Source: Bacteroidota bacterium
Lineage (GTDB): Bacteria > Bacteroidota > Rhodothermia > Rhodothermales > UBA10348
NCBI GenBank assembly: GCA_024640835.1
Contig: JAHEEH010000181.1
Span: 1 to 5,208, forward strand
Direction of reading: 5' to 3'
Length of the DNA: 5,208 bases
How positions within the stretch are numbered: the stretch's first letter is position 1; every line of letters begins with the position of its first letter. The notes beneath the pieces were generated by a model. That model made no database searches and was not told the DNA's origin. It saw only the letters and a program-made list of their open reading frames with translations. The translations under genes and the position numbers were made by a program. Of the stretch, positions 1 to 5,208 are shown in pieces.

Positions 1-1
1 C

Positions 2-1918
2 CTTGACGGTACGACGGGCGCGATACTGGGATCGTTCGACGTCGGATGTGGGGGCTACGGAGGCCTGGTCGACGGAAACGGTGTCCTCTGGTCTGCCAGC
101 CGCAACAACTACGTGCTGCGCAGGGACACGAAGAACACGATTCTTCTGGACGACGACACGTACGAGTGCATATACAGCTTGGACGCCTACGGTCTCGGCA
201 TAGACAGCGGCGGAAACATCTGGAACAGCAAGTTCACCCTGAACTCGATCACCAAGTTCAGTCCTGCGGGGGTCAGCCTCGGCACATTTGCCACTCATGG
301 CGCCTCGCACGATCGCGGTGTGGCCGTGACCCCGGATGACAACGTCTGGGTGGCCAATAGCGAGGGAAGCGACGTATCGAGGCTGAACAACGACGGAGGA
401 CATTTGGCGACCGTGACCGTCGGCAGCAATCCGACGGGTGTGGCGGTGGACGCTGCGGGAAAAGTATGGGCCACGAACGAGGTCTCGGACAATCTCAGCA
501 GGATCGATCCGGCCACGAACCTCGTGGACCTCACGGTGCCCCTGCGCCCGGGATCCGCTCCGTACAACTACAGCGACATGACGGGGAGCATCGTGCCGAC
601 CGCACCAACCGCCGGTACGTGGAGCGTGGTGTACGATGCGGGCTCGGTCCGTCCCTTCACCCAGGTATCCTGGACTGCGTACATGTACAACGACGCGCAG
701 ATCGGCGTACAGGCTGCATCGAGCCTGGATCCGCTCTGCTTGTCTGGTTTCGGGACGCCTGTTGCCGTCGTGAACGGAACCGCACCGGGCGTTGATCCTG
801 GCCATTGCCTGATGGTTGATGTCAGTTTCCTGAGGGCATCCACAGGTGAGACACCCATCCTGCACGACCTGACCATCGTCGCCAATCATCCGCCCGTGGC
901 CGACGCCAACGGCCCGTACCTCGCGGCCGTCGGGCAGACGATTCAGCTGGACGGCATCGCGAGCACGGATGCGGACGGAGACCCGCTGACATACGCGTGG
1001 ACCTACGACGGCGCTACGACGGCGTCGGCGACAGGGCCGACGCCGGACTACACGGCCGGGAGCGAGGCGGGTATATTCGACGTGTCCGTCGTGGTGCACG
1101 ACGGGTACGAAGCCTCGGATCCGGCGCATGCCATCGTCGTGATCTACGATCCGGACGCCGGCTTCGTGACGGGTGGTGGGTGGATCCTCTCGCCGCTCGG
1201 AGCCTGCGTGGATACCGGAATCTGCATCGATGCGGAAGGCAGGGCCAGCTTCGGCTTTGTGTCCAAGTATAAGAAGGGCAGGTCCGTTCCCGAAGGGAAT
1301 ACCGAATTCCAGTTCAAGAACGGCGGCCTGAACTTCCACAGTTCCCTGTACGACTGGCTCGTCGTGGCCGGCGCGAAGGCTATGTACAAGGGCTCCGGGA
1401 CCGTCAACGGGGCCGGGGACTACGGATTCATGCTGTCGGCCATCGACGCGAGCCTGACGCCGTCCCGGGAGACGGATGCCTTCCGGATCCAGATCTTCCA
1501 CAAGGACACCAAGGCCGTCATCTACGACAACCAGGTAAGTGACGACGAGTATGCCGATCCCGTCCAGGGAATCGAGCAGGGCAACATCGTGATCCACACC
1601 GGAGGCAAGGCGAAGAAGGCTGACCTGGCCGCGGACGGGCCGGAGAATGTCCCCGAGACGTACGAGCTCCGCGCGAACTACCCGAACCCGTTCAATCCCG
1701 AGACGACCATCACGTTCGGCCTCCCGGAATCCGGGAAGGTCAGACTGGTCGTCTTCGACCTGCTCGGACGTGAGGTGCGGGTGCTGGTGGACGGCGAGAT
1801 GGACGCCGGCGATCACGCCGTCACGTTCGATGCCTCGCTGCTCCCGAGCGGCACTTACATCTACCGCATGGAGGCGGGAGCACGGACGCTTTCCCGTACC
1901 ATGTTCCTGCTCAAGTAA
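2..1918 (+). CDS. Modular secreted beta-propeller / PKD / post-COAP-1-like protein with C-terminal sorting domain (5' end outside window)
   Basis: The reading frame is open from the left edge, so the true start lies upstream; 638 residues are visible and numbered from base 2. Four propeller blades begin near residues 20, 64, 106 and 146, each with a G-[LV]-x-[VI]-D/T-x-x-G/D-x-[VIL]-W pattern at 40-44 residue spacing, as in NHL or streptogramin-lyase-like (Vgb) propellers; more blades probably lie upstream. Residues 190-295 form a beta-rich region (G-T-W-S-V-V-Y-D near 205, closing with L-H-D-L-T). Residues 296-382 look like a PKD/cadherin-like Ig domain (D-A-D-G-D-P-L-T-Y at 323-331). Residues 387-533 open with F-V-T-G-G-G-W and contain Y-K-K-G, L-N-F-H-S and Y-D-N-Q, matching the family I know as post-COAP-1; C402 and C408 could form a disulphide. 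Residues 554-638 are a type IX/FlgD-like sorting domain (N-Y-P-N-P-F-N-P). An extracellular or surface location is inferred, and no catalytic motif is apparent. The internal GTG at 113 lies inside a blade and is not the start. Confidence 0.9.
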   Translation, partial: LDGTTGAILGSFDVGCGGYGGLVDGNGVLWSASRNNYVLRRDTKNTILLDDDTYECIYSLDAYGLGIDSGGNIWNSKFTLNSITKFSPAGVSLGTFATHGASHDRGVAVTPDDNVWVANSEGSDVSRLNNDGGHLATVTVGSNPTGVAVDAAGKVWATNEVSDNLSRIDPATNLVDLTVPLRPGSAPYNYSDMTGSIVPTAPTAGTWSVVYDAGSVRPFTQVSWTAYMYNDAQIGVQAASSLDPLCLSGFGTPVAVVNGTAPGVDPGHCLMVDVSFLRASTGETPILHDLTIVANHPPVADANGPYLAAVGQTIQLDGIASTDADGDPLTYAWTYDGATTASATGPTPDYTAGSEAGIFDVSVVVHDGYEASDPAHAIVVIYDPDAGFVTGGGWILSPLGACVDTGICIDAEGRASFGFVSKYKKGRSVPEGNTEFQFKNGGLNFHSSLYDWLVVAGAKAMYKGSGTVNGAGDYGFMLSAIDASLTPSRETDAFRIQIFHKDTKAVIYDNQVSDDEYADPVQGIEQGNIVIHTGGKAKKADLAADGPENVPETYELRANYPNPFNPETTITFGLPESGKVRLVVFDLLGREVRVLVDGEMDAGDHAVTFDASLLPSGTYIYRMEAGARTLSRTMFLLK

Positions 1919-1941
1919 CCTTATTCGGTCCATGAGATGCG

Positions 1942-1975
1942 GAAGCCCTCGCTGCCCGACGGCAGCGGGGGCTTC
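1942..1975 (+). terminator. Strong GC hairpin after the beta-propeller gene, probable terminator
   Basis: A 15-bp stem (1942-1956 with 1961-1975) closes a four-base CGAC loop. All pairs are Watson-Crick except one T-G wobble. It begins 23 bases after the TAA stop. The downstream bases (TCGCGTCGTG) hold no T-run, so it is not a textbook intrinsic terminator. It may act as a U-poor terminator or as a 3' mRNA-stabilising structure. Its position, directly after one gene and before a candidate promoter for the next, supports a transcript boundary. Confidence 0.7.
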
Positions 1976-2055
1976 TCGCGTCGTGAATTCAGTGTGGGGA
2001 ACGCCCCGACCGGTGATTGGACAAGGCCCCACTCGCAGTTACCGGACCACCCGCG

Positions 2056-2086
2056 TTTGTAAGGAAAATCCTCGCGGTTACATTCA
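2056..2086 (+). promoter_or_regulatory. Candidate Bacteroidota-type promoter for the PepSY-like surface protein gene
   Basis: TTTG at 2056-2059 is followed after 19 bases by TACATTCA at 2079-2086. This fits the -33 TTTG / -7 TAnnTTTG arrangement known for Bacteroidota primary sigma factors, with the last two bases of the -7 element imperfect. It lies downstream of the hairpin at 1942-1975 and would give a leader of roughly 70 bases before the ATG at 2161. A weaker sigma70-like alternative is TTGGAC at 2017-2022 followed after 17 bases by TACCGG. This is pattern matching only. Confidence 0.35.
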
Positions 2087-2115
2087 CGCCGTCCACATCA
2101 CCAACACCGCCCGGA

Positions 2116-2156
2116 CCTGCCCGGGCATTTGCGGCAGGAACGGGTGCACACTGCAC
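2116..2156 (+). promoter_or_regulatory. Two small hairpins in the leader of the PepSY-like surface protein gene
   Basis: CCTGCC at 2116-2121 can pair with GGCAGG at 2133-2138. GTGCA at 2144-2148 can pair with TGCAC at 2152-2156, ending four bases before the ATG. The first hairpin also contains the 10-base palindrome TGCCCGGGCA (2118-2127). The only Shine-Dalgarno-like string, AGGAA at 2136-2140, is about 20 bases from the ATG and partly within a stem. That is too far for normal use, although weak or absent Shine-Dalgarno sequences are common in Bacteroidota. Regulatory function is unproven; short stems arise easily in GC-rich DNA. Confidence 0.2.
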
Positions 2157-2160
2157 GCCC

Positions 2161-4311
2161 ATGGCTCCCGAGTCGAACCACATCGTTCGCCGACTTCTTG
2201 CAACCGCCGCCCTGTGCGCGGCCCTCTCCGTCCCGGCGCTCGCGCAGTTCCAGGTCACGGGATTCTCCCCGGAGAACGGCACAGCGAACGTCCCGACCCT
2301 GACCACGCTCCAGTGGACCTTCAGTGAGCCCCTGGATGCCACCGTGCAGTTTCCCGCGAGTGACGGTTTCTACCTGGTGGTCGAAATGTACCCGGATGCC
2401 GGCGGACCGCTCGATCTGCGGCTGACGGGAGACGGCACCGTCCTGGACGCCGACTTCCAGCTCGCAGCGGATACGCAGTACTGGCTGATCCTGCACGACG
2501 CCCGCTCGACGGGAGGCGCATCGCTCGACCGGGTCTACTACCACACGTTCACGACCGCGCCGTCCATACCATCGGGCTCGATTTCGGGCCAGGTGACGAT
2601 GGATTCGACCCCGGTGGCCGGGGCGCTGGTCCAGGCGATCGCCCCTGACTCGCTGTTCGCCGACTACGACACGCAGATCGGCGGATACGCCGTGACCGAC
2701 GCGTCCGGCAACTACCACATCGATCATGTGCCGGCCGGCCTGTACACGGTGATCGCGTTCACCGACGACGACCGCGACACCGAGCCGACGCCGGGCGAGG
2801 CCCTGGGGTCGCGCGACGCGGACGGTGACCGACTGCTCGACGGTGTGGAGGTTGCCGAAGGCGCCAGCGTGACCGGCGCGGATATCGCGGTCGAAACGTT
2901 GGCGGTGTACACGGCCAGCCAGTTCGCCGAGGAGGCGGGAGTGGCCGCTTCCACGCTGCTCCCCGGTGAACCCGTGCAGGCGGTGGGGGCGATCGGCGTC
3001 GAAATGGACCCGGTCGGCATGTCATTCGCCTGGGTGTACCTGTACCGGGGTCAGACGACCGACACGCCCGTCTCCGTGTTCGAGATCGGAGGGTGGTTCA
3101 TTCCCGGAGGGCCGGGGATGGAGGGCCTGGAACTGACGGTACCGGTTCCGGCCGGATGGGTCGACAGTAATGCCGCATTGGCCACAGCCGAATCCAGCGG
3201 GGGTGCCGAATTCCGCGCCTCGTTCCCGGAAACGAGGATCATGGCCATTCTTGCCGGCACGTCCGCGCTGTTCGGCGGCGGCGGCGGCGGCGCCGGCAAG
3301 CGGGCTCCGGAAGATGCCGACATCTCGTGGTCGACGGGTTCCTGGCGAACGGTGGAGTCCCCGACGGCGCCCTCGATACCCGGGGCGGAGTCGACGGGAC
3401 ATCCGGCTGAAGGCTGGCTGGATCCGGTCCGATCGATCTCGATTTCCCTGGATGGTCCCACCTGGTTCATCCTGTACAATGGCGGCATGGAGTCCAGGAC
3501 GTTCCTGATCGACGCGGTCACCGGCGATCTGATCGGCGCCCCGGGCACGCCGACGGTTGCTGGCAACAGCCTCGCCGCGGCCCTGGAGGCCGCCGTGGCC
3601 TGGATGTCGGATGCCGAGCTCGCGGCCGTCGGAGCGGCAGGGGGTGATGGCGTCAGCGAGGGAGGGCTCTCTCCCTACTGGTCGTACGGGTTCTACTCGC
3701 CGGGATCCGGCGCAGCCCTCCAGGTGACCGCCACCGCCGGCCTGGTCGTCAGCGAGGAGGAGATTCCAGCGAACAACCTGCCGTCGACCGAGGCCCTGCC
3801 GGAGACCTGGATCGACTCAGATGCCGCCGCTGCGGTGGCCGAAGCCAACTCGGGAGGCTACCGGGCCTCGCATGACCAGGTCTTCGTCCAGGCCATCCTG
3901 TCGAAGGGCTTCTATCCCGGAAGCCCGGGCCTGGCGGTGTGGGTCTGGATCTTCAATTCGCAGGTTTCGCCCGACCAGGTAGTCGTCTACGTGGACGCGG
4001 TCACCGGGGCCATCGTCACGTCGACGGAGCGCCCCGATGTGCCGGGTCCGGTACTGACGCTCGACTCTCCGTATCCGAACCCTGCGAGTGACGAGGCCTA
4101 CGCCTCCGTGAGCGGCACGTCGTCGCCCGGAACCCGCATGGTCGTCGAGGACCTCCTCGGGCGGCGCGTCGCGGATCTAGGCGAGCTCCGTCCGGCAGCC
4201 GGCGACGAGACCGTCCGGATCGACACGGGGTCGTGGCCGAGCGGCGTGTACTTCGTGCGCCTCGTCGGGCCTGGCCAGTCGGCGTCGAGAAAGCTGGTGG
4301 TCGTGCGGTAG
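2161..4311 (+). CDS. Exported Ig-like / CarboxypepD-reg-like protein with two PepSY-like modules and C-terminal sorting domain
   Basis: The protein has 716 residues. The ATG at 2161 was chosen because it directly precedes a Sec signal peptide: R10-R11, a hydrophobic stretch at 12-24, and A-L-A|Q cleavage after residue 28. The same frame runs back to a TTG at 2017, but that would bury the signal. Residues 29-135 resemble a bacterial Ig-like (Big_5/SbsA-type) domain. Residues 139-245 resemble a carboxypeptidase-regulatory or SdrD-B-like beta-sandwich, with a calcium-type loop D-A-D-G-D-x-x-x-D at 219-227. Residues 288-457 and 504-618 are diverged copies of one PepSY-like module, sharing W-[VI]-D-S-[ND]-A-A (333, 550) and D-A-V-T-G (451, 612). 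A Gly-rich, Pro/Ser-rich insert (372-420) interrupts the first copy. Residues 632-716 are a type IX-like sorting domain (Y-P-N-P at 638, D-L-L-G-R at 664). The mature protein has no cysteine. Export to the surface or medium is inferred; ligand and function are unknown. PepSY domains elsewhere often inhibit or modulate peptidases, but no peptidase is visible here. Confidence 0.9.
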   Translation: MAPESNHIVRRLLATAALCAALSVPALAQFQVTGFSPENGTANVPTLTTLQWTFSEPLDATVQFPASDGFYLVVEMYPDAGGPLDLRLTGDGTVLDADFQLAADTQYWLILHDARSTGGASLDRVYYHTFTTAPSIPSGSISGQVTMDSTPVAGALVQAIAPDSLFADYDTQIGGYAVTDASGNYHIDHVPAGLYTVIAFTDDDRDTEPTPGEALGSRDADGDRLLDGVEVAEGASVTGADIAVETLAVYTASQFAEEAGVAASTLLPGEPVQAVGAIGVEMDPVGMSFAWVYLYRGQTTDTPVSVFEIGGWFIPGGPGMEGLELTVPVPAGWVDSNAALATAESSGGAEFRASFPETRIMAILAGTSALFGGGGGGAGKRAPEDADISWSTGSWRTVESPTAPSIPGAESTGHPAEGWLDPVRSISISLDGPTWFILYNGGMESRTFLIDAVTGDLIGAPGTPTVAGNSLAAALEAAVAWMSDAELAAVGAAGGDGVSEGGLSPYWSYGFYSPGSGAALQVTATAGLVVSEEEIPANNLPSTEALPETWIDSDAAAAVAEANSGGYRASHDQVFVQAILSKGFYPGSPGLAVWVWIFNSQVSPDQVVVYVDAVTGAIVTSTERPDVPGPVLTLDSPYPNPASDEAYASVSGTSSPGTRMVVEDLLGRRVADLGELRPAAGDETVRIDTGSWPSGVYFVRLVGPGQSASRKLVVVR
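3022..3531 (+). repeat. Copy 1 of a duplicated PepSY-like module (protein level), with a long insert
   Basis: This encodes residues 288-457 of the PepSY-like surface protein. It starts S-F-A-W-V-Y-L-Y, reaches G-W-V-D-S-N-A-A at 332-339, then F-R-A-S-F-P and A-I-L, and ends W-F-I-L-Y-N ... F-L-I-D-A-V-T-G. Between A-I-L and W-F-I-L it carries about 60 extra residues, including six consecutive glycines and a Pro/Ser/Thr-rich stretch that look like a flexible linker or loop. The similarity to copy 2 was aligned by eye at protein level; DNA identity is low, so the duplication is old. Confidence 0.65.
3274..3291 (+). repeat. (GGC)6 trinucleotide repeat, in frame
   Basis: Six perfect GGC codons, followed by GCC GGC, encode a glycine run at residues 372-377 inside the insert of the first PepSY-like copy. 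Being a triplet repeat, length change would add or remove glycines without breaking the frame. It probably encodes a flexible turn. Confidence 0.85.
3670..4014 (+). repeat. Copy 2 of the duplicated PepSY-like module (protein level)
   Basis: This encodes residues 504-618 of the PepSY-like surface protein. It starts S-P-Y-W-S-Y-G-F-Y, reaches T-W-I-D-S-D-A-A at 549-556, then Y-R-A-S and Q-A-I-L, and ends V-W-V-W-I-F-N ... V-Y-V-D-A-V-T-G. It is the compact form, with only a short loop where copy 1 has its insert. The closing beta-strand pattern V-[YF]-x-D-A-x-T-G-x-[IV] is typical of PepSY-like folds. Family assignment is by pattern only. Confidence 0.65.
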
Positions 4312-4315
4312 GCAG

Positions 4316-4388
4316 TACCCTCGGCAGGACTCGAACCTGCGACACGCGGTTTAGGAAACCGCTGCTCTATCCCCTGAGCTACGAGGGC
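4316..4388 (-). tRNA. tRNA-Arg (anticodon CCU)
   Basis: Read on the minus strand, the 73-base cloverleaf is complete. The acceptor stem GCCCTCG pairs with CGAGGGT, with G1-U72 as a wobble and the other six pairs Watson-Crick. The D stem is GCTC/GAGC, the anticodon stem GCGGT/ACCGC, and the T stem GCAGG/CCTGC with loop TTCGAGT. The anticodon loop TTCCTAA puts CCT at 4355-4353, which reads AGG arginine codons. The discriminator is A, and CCA is not encoded (CTGC follows), so it must be added by the CCA-adding enzyme. The gene converges on the PepSY-like surface protein gene, leaving four bases between that gene's stop and the tRNA 3' end. Confidence 0.96.
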
Positions 4389-4396
4389 GGGGGGCG

Positions 4397-4403
4397 CAAA
4401 ATA
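4397..4403 (-). promoter_or_regulatory. Candidate -10/-7 element of the tRNA-Arg promoter
   Basis: On the minus strand, TATTTTG ends eight bases before the first base of the tRNA. It resembles the Bacteroidota -7 motif TAnnTTTG with one base missing, and it is the only A/T-rich patch in the GC-rich gap of 4389-4497. No convincing -33/-35 element is seen upstream. The rest of this gap must also hold the promoter of the rightward PLP-enzyme gene, for which I see only a poor candidate (TTGCCG at 4444-4449 followed after 17 bases by GATCTT). Confidence 0.3.
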
Positions 4404-4497
4404 CGGCGCCTGTGGTGAAGCGACGCGCCGAAGGATCGAACGCTTGCCGACGGAGGGCCGATCCCGGATCTTGGGAACGACACCGAACGGAATCCCC

Positions 4498-5208
4498 ATG
4501 CCCATCGACGTCGCCCGAGCCAGGGCCGAGACTCCCGGCTGCGCCCACGTCCTGCACTTCAACAACGCGGGTGCGGGACTGATGCCGCAACCCGTGCTCG
4601 ACGCGCAGGTAGCCCACCTGTCCAGGGAAGCCGAGATCGGTGGGTACGAGGCGGCCGACGAGGCGAGGAAGTCCGTCGCGGACACGTACGCCGCGGTGGC
4701 AGAGCTCCTCGGTGCGTCAAATGATGAGATCGCCCTCGTCGAGAACGCGACCCGCGGCTGGGACATGGCCTTTTTCGGGATGTCGTTCCGAAGGGGGGAC
4801 CGCATCGTGACCGATATCGCGAGCTACGCCTCCAGCTACATCGCCATGCTCCAGGTCGCCCGGAAGACGGGCGCCGAGATCGTGGTGGCGCCGGACGACG
4901 AGGCCGGGCAGATCGACGTCGAGGAGCTGGAGTGGATCGTCCGCGAAGGCGCCGCCCTCATCGCCGTCACCCATGTGCCCACGAACGGCGGACTGGTCAA
5001 CCCTGCGCGGGAGGTCGGCGCCATCGCCCGCAGGCACGGCGTTCCGTACCTGCTGGACGCGTGCCAGTCGGCCGGCCAGATGCCGCTCGACGTCGAGGCG
5101 CTCGGCTGCGACATGCTGTCCGCAACCGGCCGGAAGTACCTGCGCGGGCCGAGGGGGACCGGCTTCCTCTACGTCCGCCGCAACGTCATGGACCGACTCG
5201 AGCCCCCC
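4498..5208 (+). CDS. Class-V aminotransferase-fold PLP-dependent enzyme (3' end outside window)
   Basis: 237 residues are visible, perhaps 60% of a family protein of usually about 370-420. Fold type I, class V (SufS/CsdB/isopenicillin N epimerase-like) is shown by N-N-A-G-A-G-L-M-P at 22-30; E-N-A-T-R-G-W at 82-88, the usual cofactor-phosphate region; V-T-H-V-P at 157-161, with H159 expected to stack on the PLP ring; L-D-A-C-Q at 186-190, where D187 contacts the pyridine nitrogen and Q190 the phenolic oxygen; and G-R-K-Y at 211-214, with K213 the expected Schiff-base lysine. The loop R-G-P-R-G-T-G-F-L-Y follows. The ATG at 4498 places N-N-A-G-A-G at the usual depth, and only a weak CGGAA precedes it. 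An in-frame TTG at 4471 is a less likely start. It is probably cytosolic. Whether it is a cysteine desulfurase, a lyase or an aminotransferase cannot be told, because the C-terminal part that would hold a desulfurase active-site cysteine loop is missing. Confidence 0.92.
   Translation, partial: MPIDVARARAETPGCAHVLHFNNAGAGLMPQPVLDAQVAHLSREAEIGGYEAADEARKSVADTYAAVAELLGASNDEIALVENATRGWDMAFFGMSFRRGDRIVTDIASYASSYIAMLQVARKTGAEIVVAPDDEAGQIDVEELEWIVREGAALIAVTHVPTNGGLVNPAREVGAIARRHGVPYLLDACQSAGQMPLDVEALGCDMLSATGRKYLRGPRGTGFLYVRRNVMDRLEPP

Noticed and set aside
113..115. GTG as start of the beta-propeller protein
   Set aside because: The frame is open to the left edge, and a propeller blade (G-G-L-V-D-G-N-G-V-L-W from residue 20) lies before it.
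2017..2160. N-terminal extension of the PepSY-like surface protein from TTG at 2017
   Set aside because: It would put 48 Pro/Thr/Ala-rich residues before a clear signal peptide and overlap the candidate promoter; the ATG at 2161 fits better.
2161..2244. Lipoprotein signal with Cys19
   Set aside because: The residues before the Cys (A-A-L) do not make a lipobox, and A-L-A|Q after residue 28 is a good signal peptidase I site.
1647..2327. Plus-strand open frame across the gap between the two surface-protein genes
   Set aside because: It is Arg/Ser/Pro-rich, overlaps a conserved sorting domain in another frame and runs through the hairpin, with no domain of its own.
2098..2727. Minus-strand open frame of 209 codons
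   Set aside because: It is Arg/Gly/Val-rich, has no recognisable domain and lies opposite the signal peptide and Ig-like domain of the plus-strand gene, so it is a by-product of high GC.
3271..3303. F-G-G-G-G-G-G-A-G-K-R as a nucleotide-binding P-loop
   Set aside because: There is no Ser/Thr after the Lys and no Walker B motif, the protein is exported, and the glycines come from a GGC repeat.
4404..4430. CGGCGC / GCGCCG inverted repeat in the gap before the PLP enzyme
   Set aside because: Six-base GC stems with a 15-base loop are expected by chance in such GC-rich sequence, and no T-run follows.
4098..4805. Minus-strand open frame of 235 codons crossing the tRNA
   Set aside because: Its middle reads V-A-Q-G-I-E-Q-R, a familiar false translation of a tRNA gene, and its ends are antisense to two well-supported coding regions.
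1..5208. Mobile element, CRISPR array, phage or defence system
   Set aside because: No transposase, integrase, nuclease or helicase motifs, no spaced direct repeats, and no tRNA-end duplication that would mark an attachment site were seen.

Overview
The window is GC-rich and its real genes show strong G/C bias at third codon positions. It carries four genes: two large secreted or surface proteins, one tRNA and the first part of a PLP enzyme. Both large proteins end in a C-terminal Ig-like module of the FlgD-like / type IX secretion (Por) sorting type: a YPNP motif near its start, a D-L-L-G-R motif in the middle and a P-S-G-x-Y strand near the end. This points to the Bacteroidota/FCB superphylum. 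The high GC and the wording of these tails resemble Rhodothermota or a related GC-rich FCB lineage most closely. That placement is from memory of such proteins and is tentative below the superphylum.

Layout, left to right. Bases 2-1918 (+) are the 3' part of a modular extracellular protein: a beta-propeller of about 40-residue blades, a beta-rich region, a PKD/cadherin-like Ig domain, a domain opening with V-T-G-G-G-W (often labelled post-COAP-1), and the sorting tail. A strong GC hairpin (1942-1975) follows the stop. A gap of about 240 bp holds a candidate Bacteroidota-type promoter (2056-2086) and a leader with two small hairpins. Bases 2161-4311 (+) encode a complete 716-residue exported protein: signal peptide, bacterial Ig-like domain, carboxypeptidase-regulatory-like domain with a calcium-type Asp loop, a diverged internal duplication of a PepSY-like module, and the sorting tail. 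Only four bases after its stop lies the 3' end of a tRNA-Arg(CCU) gene on the opposite strand (4316-4388). A gap of 109 bp then leads to a class-V aminotransferase-fold gene (4498 to the right edge, incomplete).

The two large genes share a delivery route (Sec export, then probably type IX secretion), but the hairpin and the candidate promoter between them suggest separate transcripts. Neither shows a catalytic motif that I recognise, so adhesive, binding or structural roles are the natural guess. The tRNA and the PLP enzyme have no evident functional link to them. I see no mobile element, CRISPR array, phage gene or defence system. The points most worth a second look are the duplicated PepSY-like module, the tight convergence of a surface-protein gene with a tRNA gene, and the G-U first acceptor pair of that tRNA.
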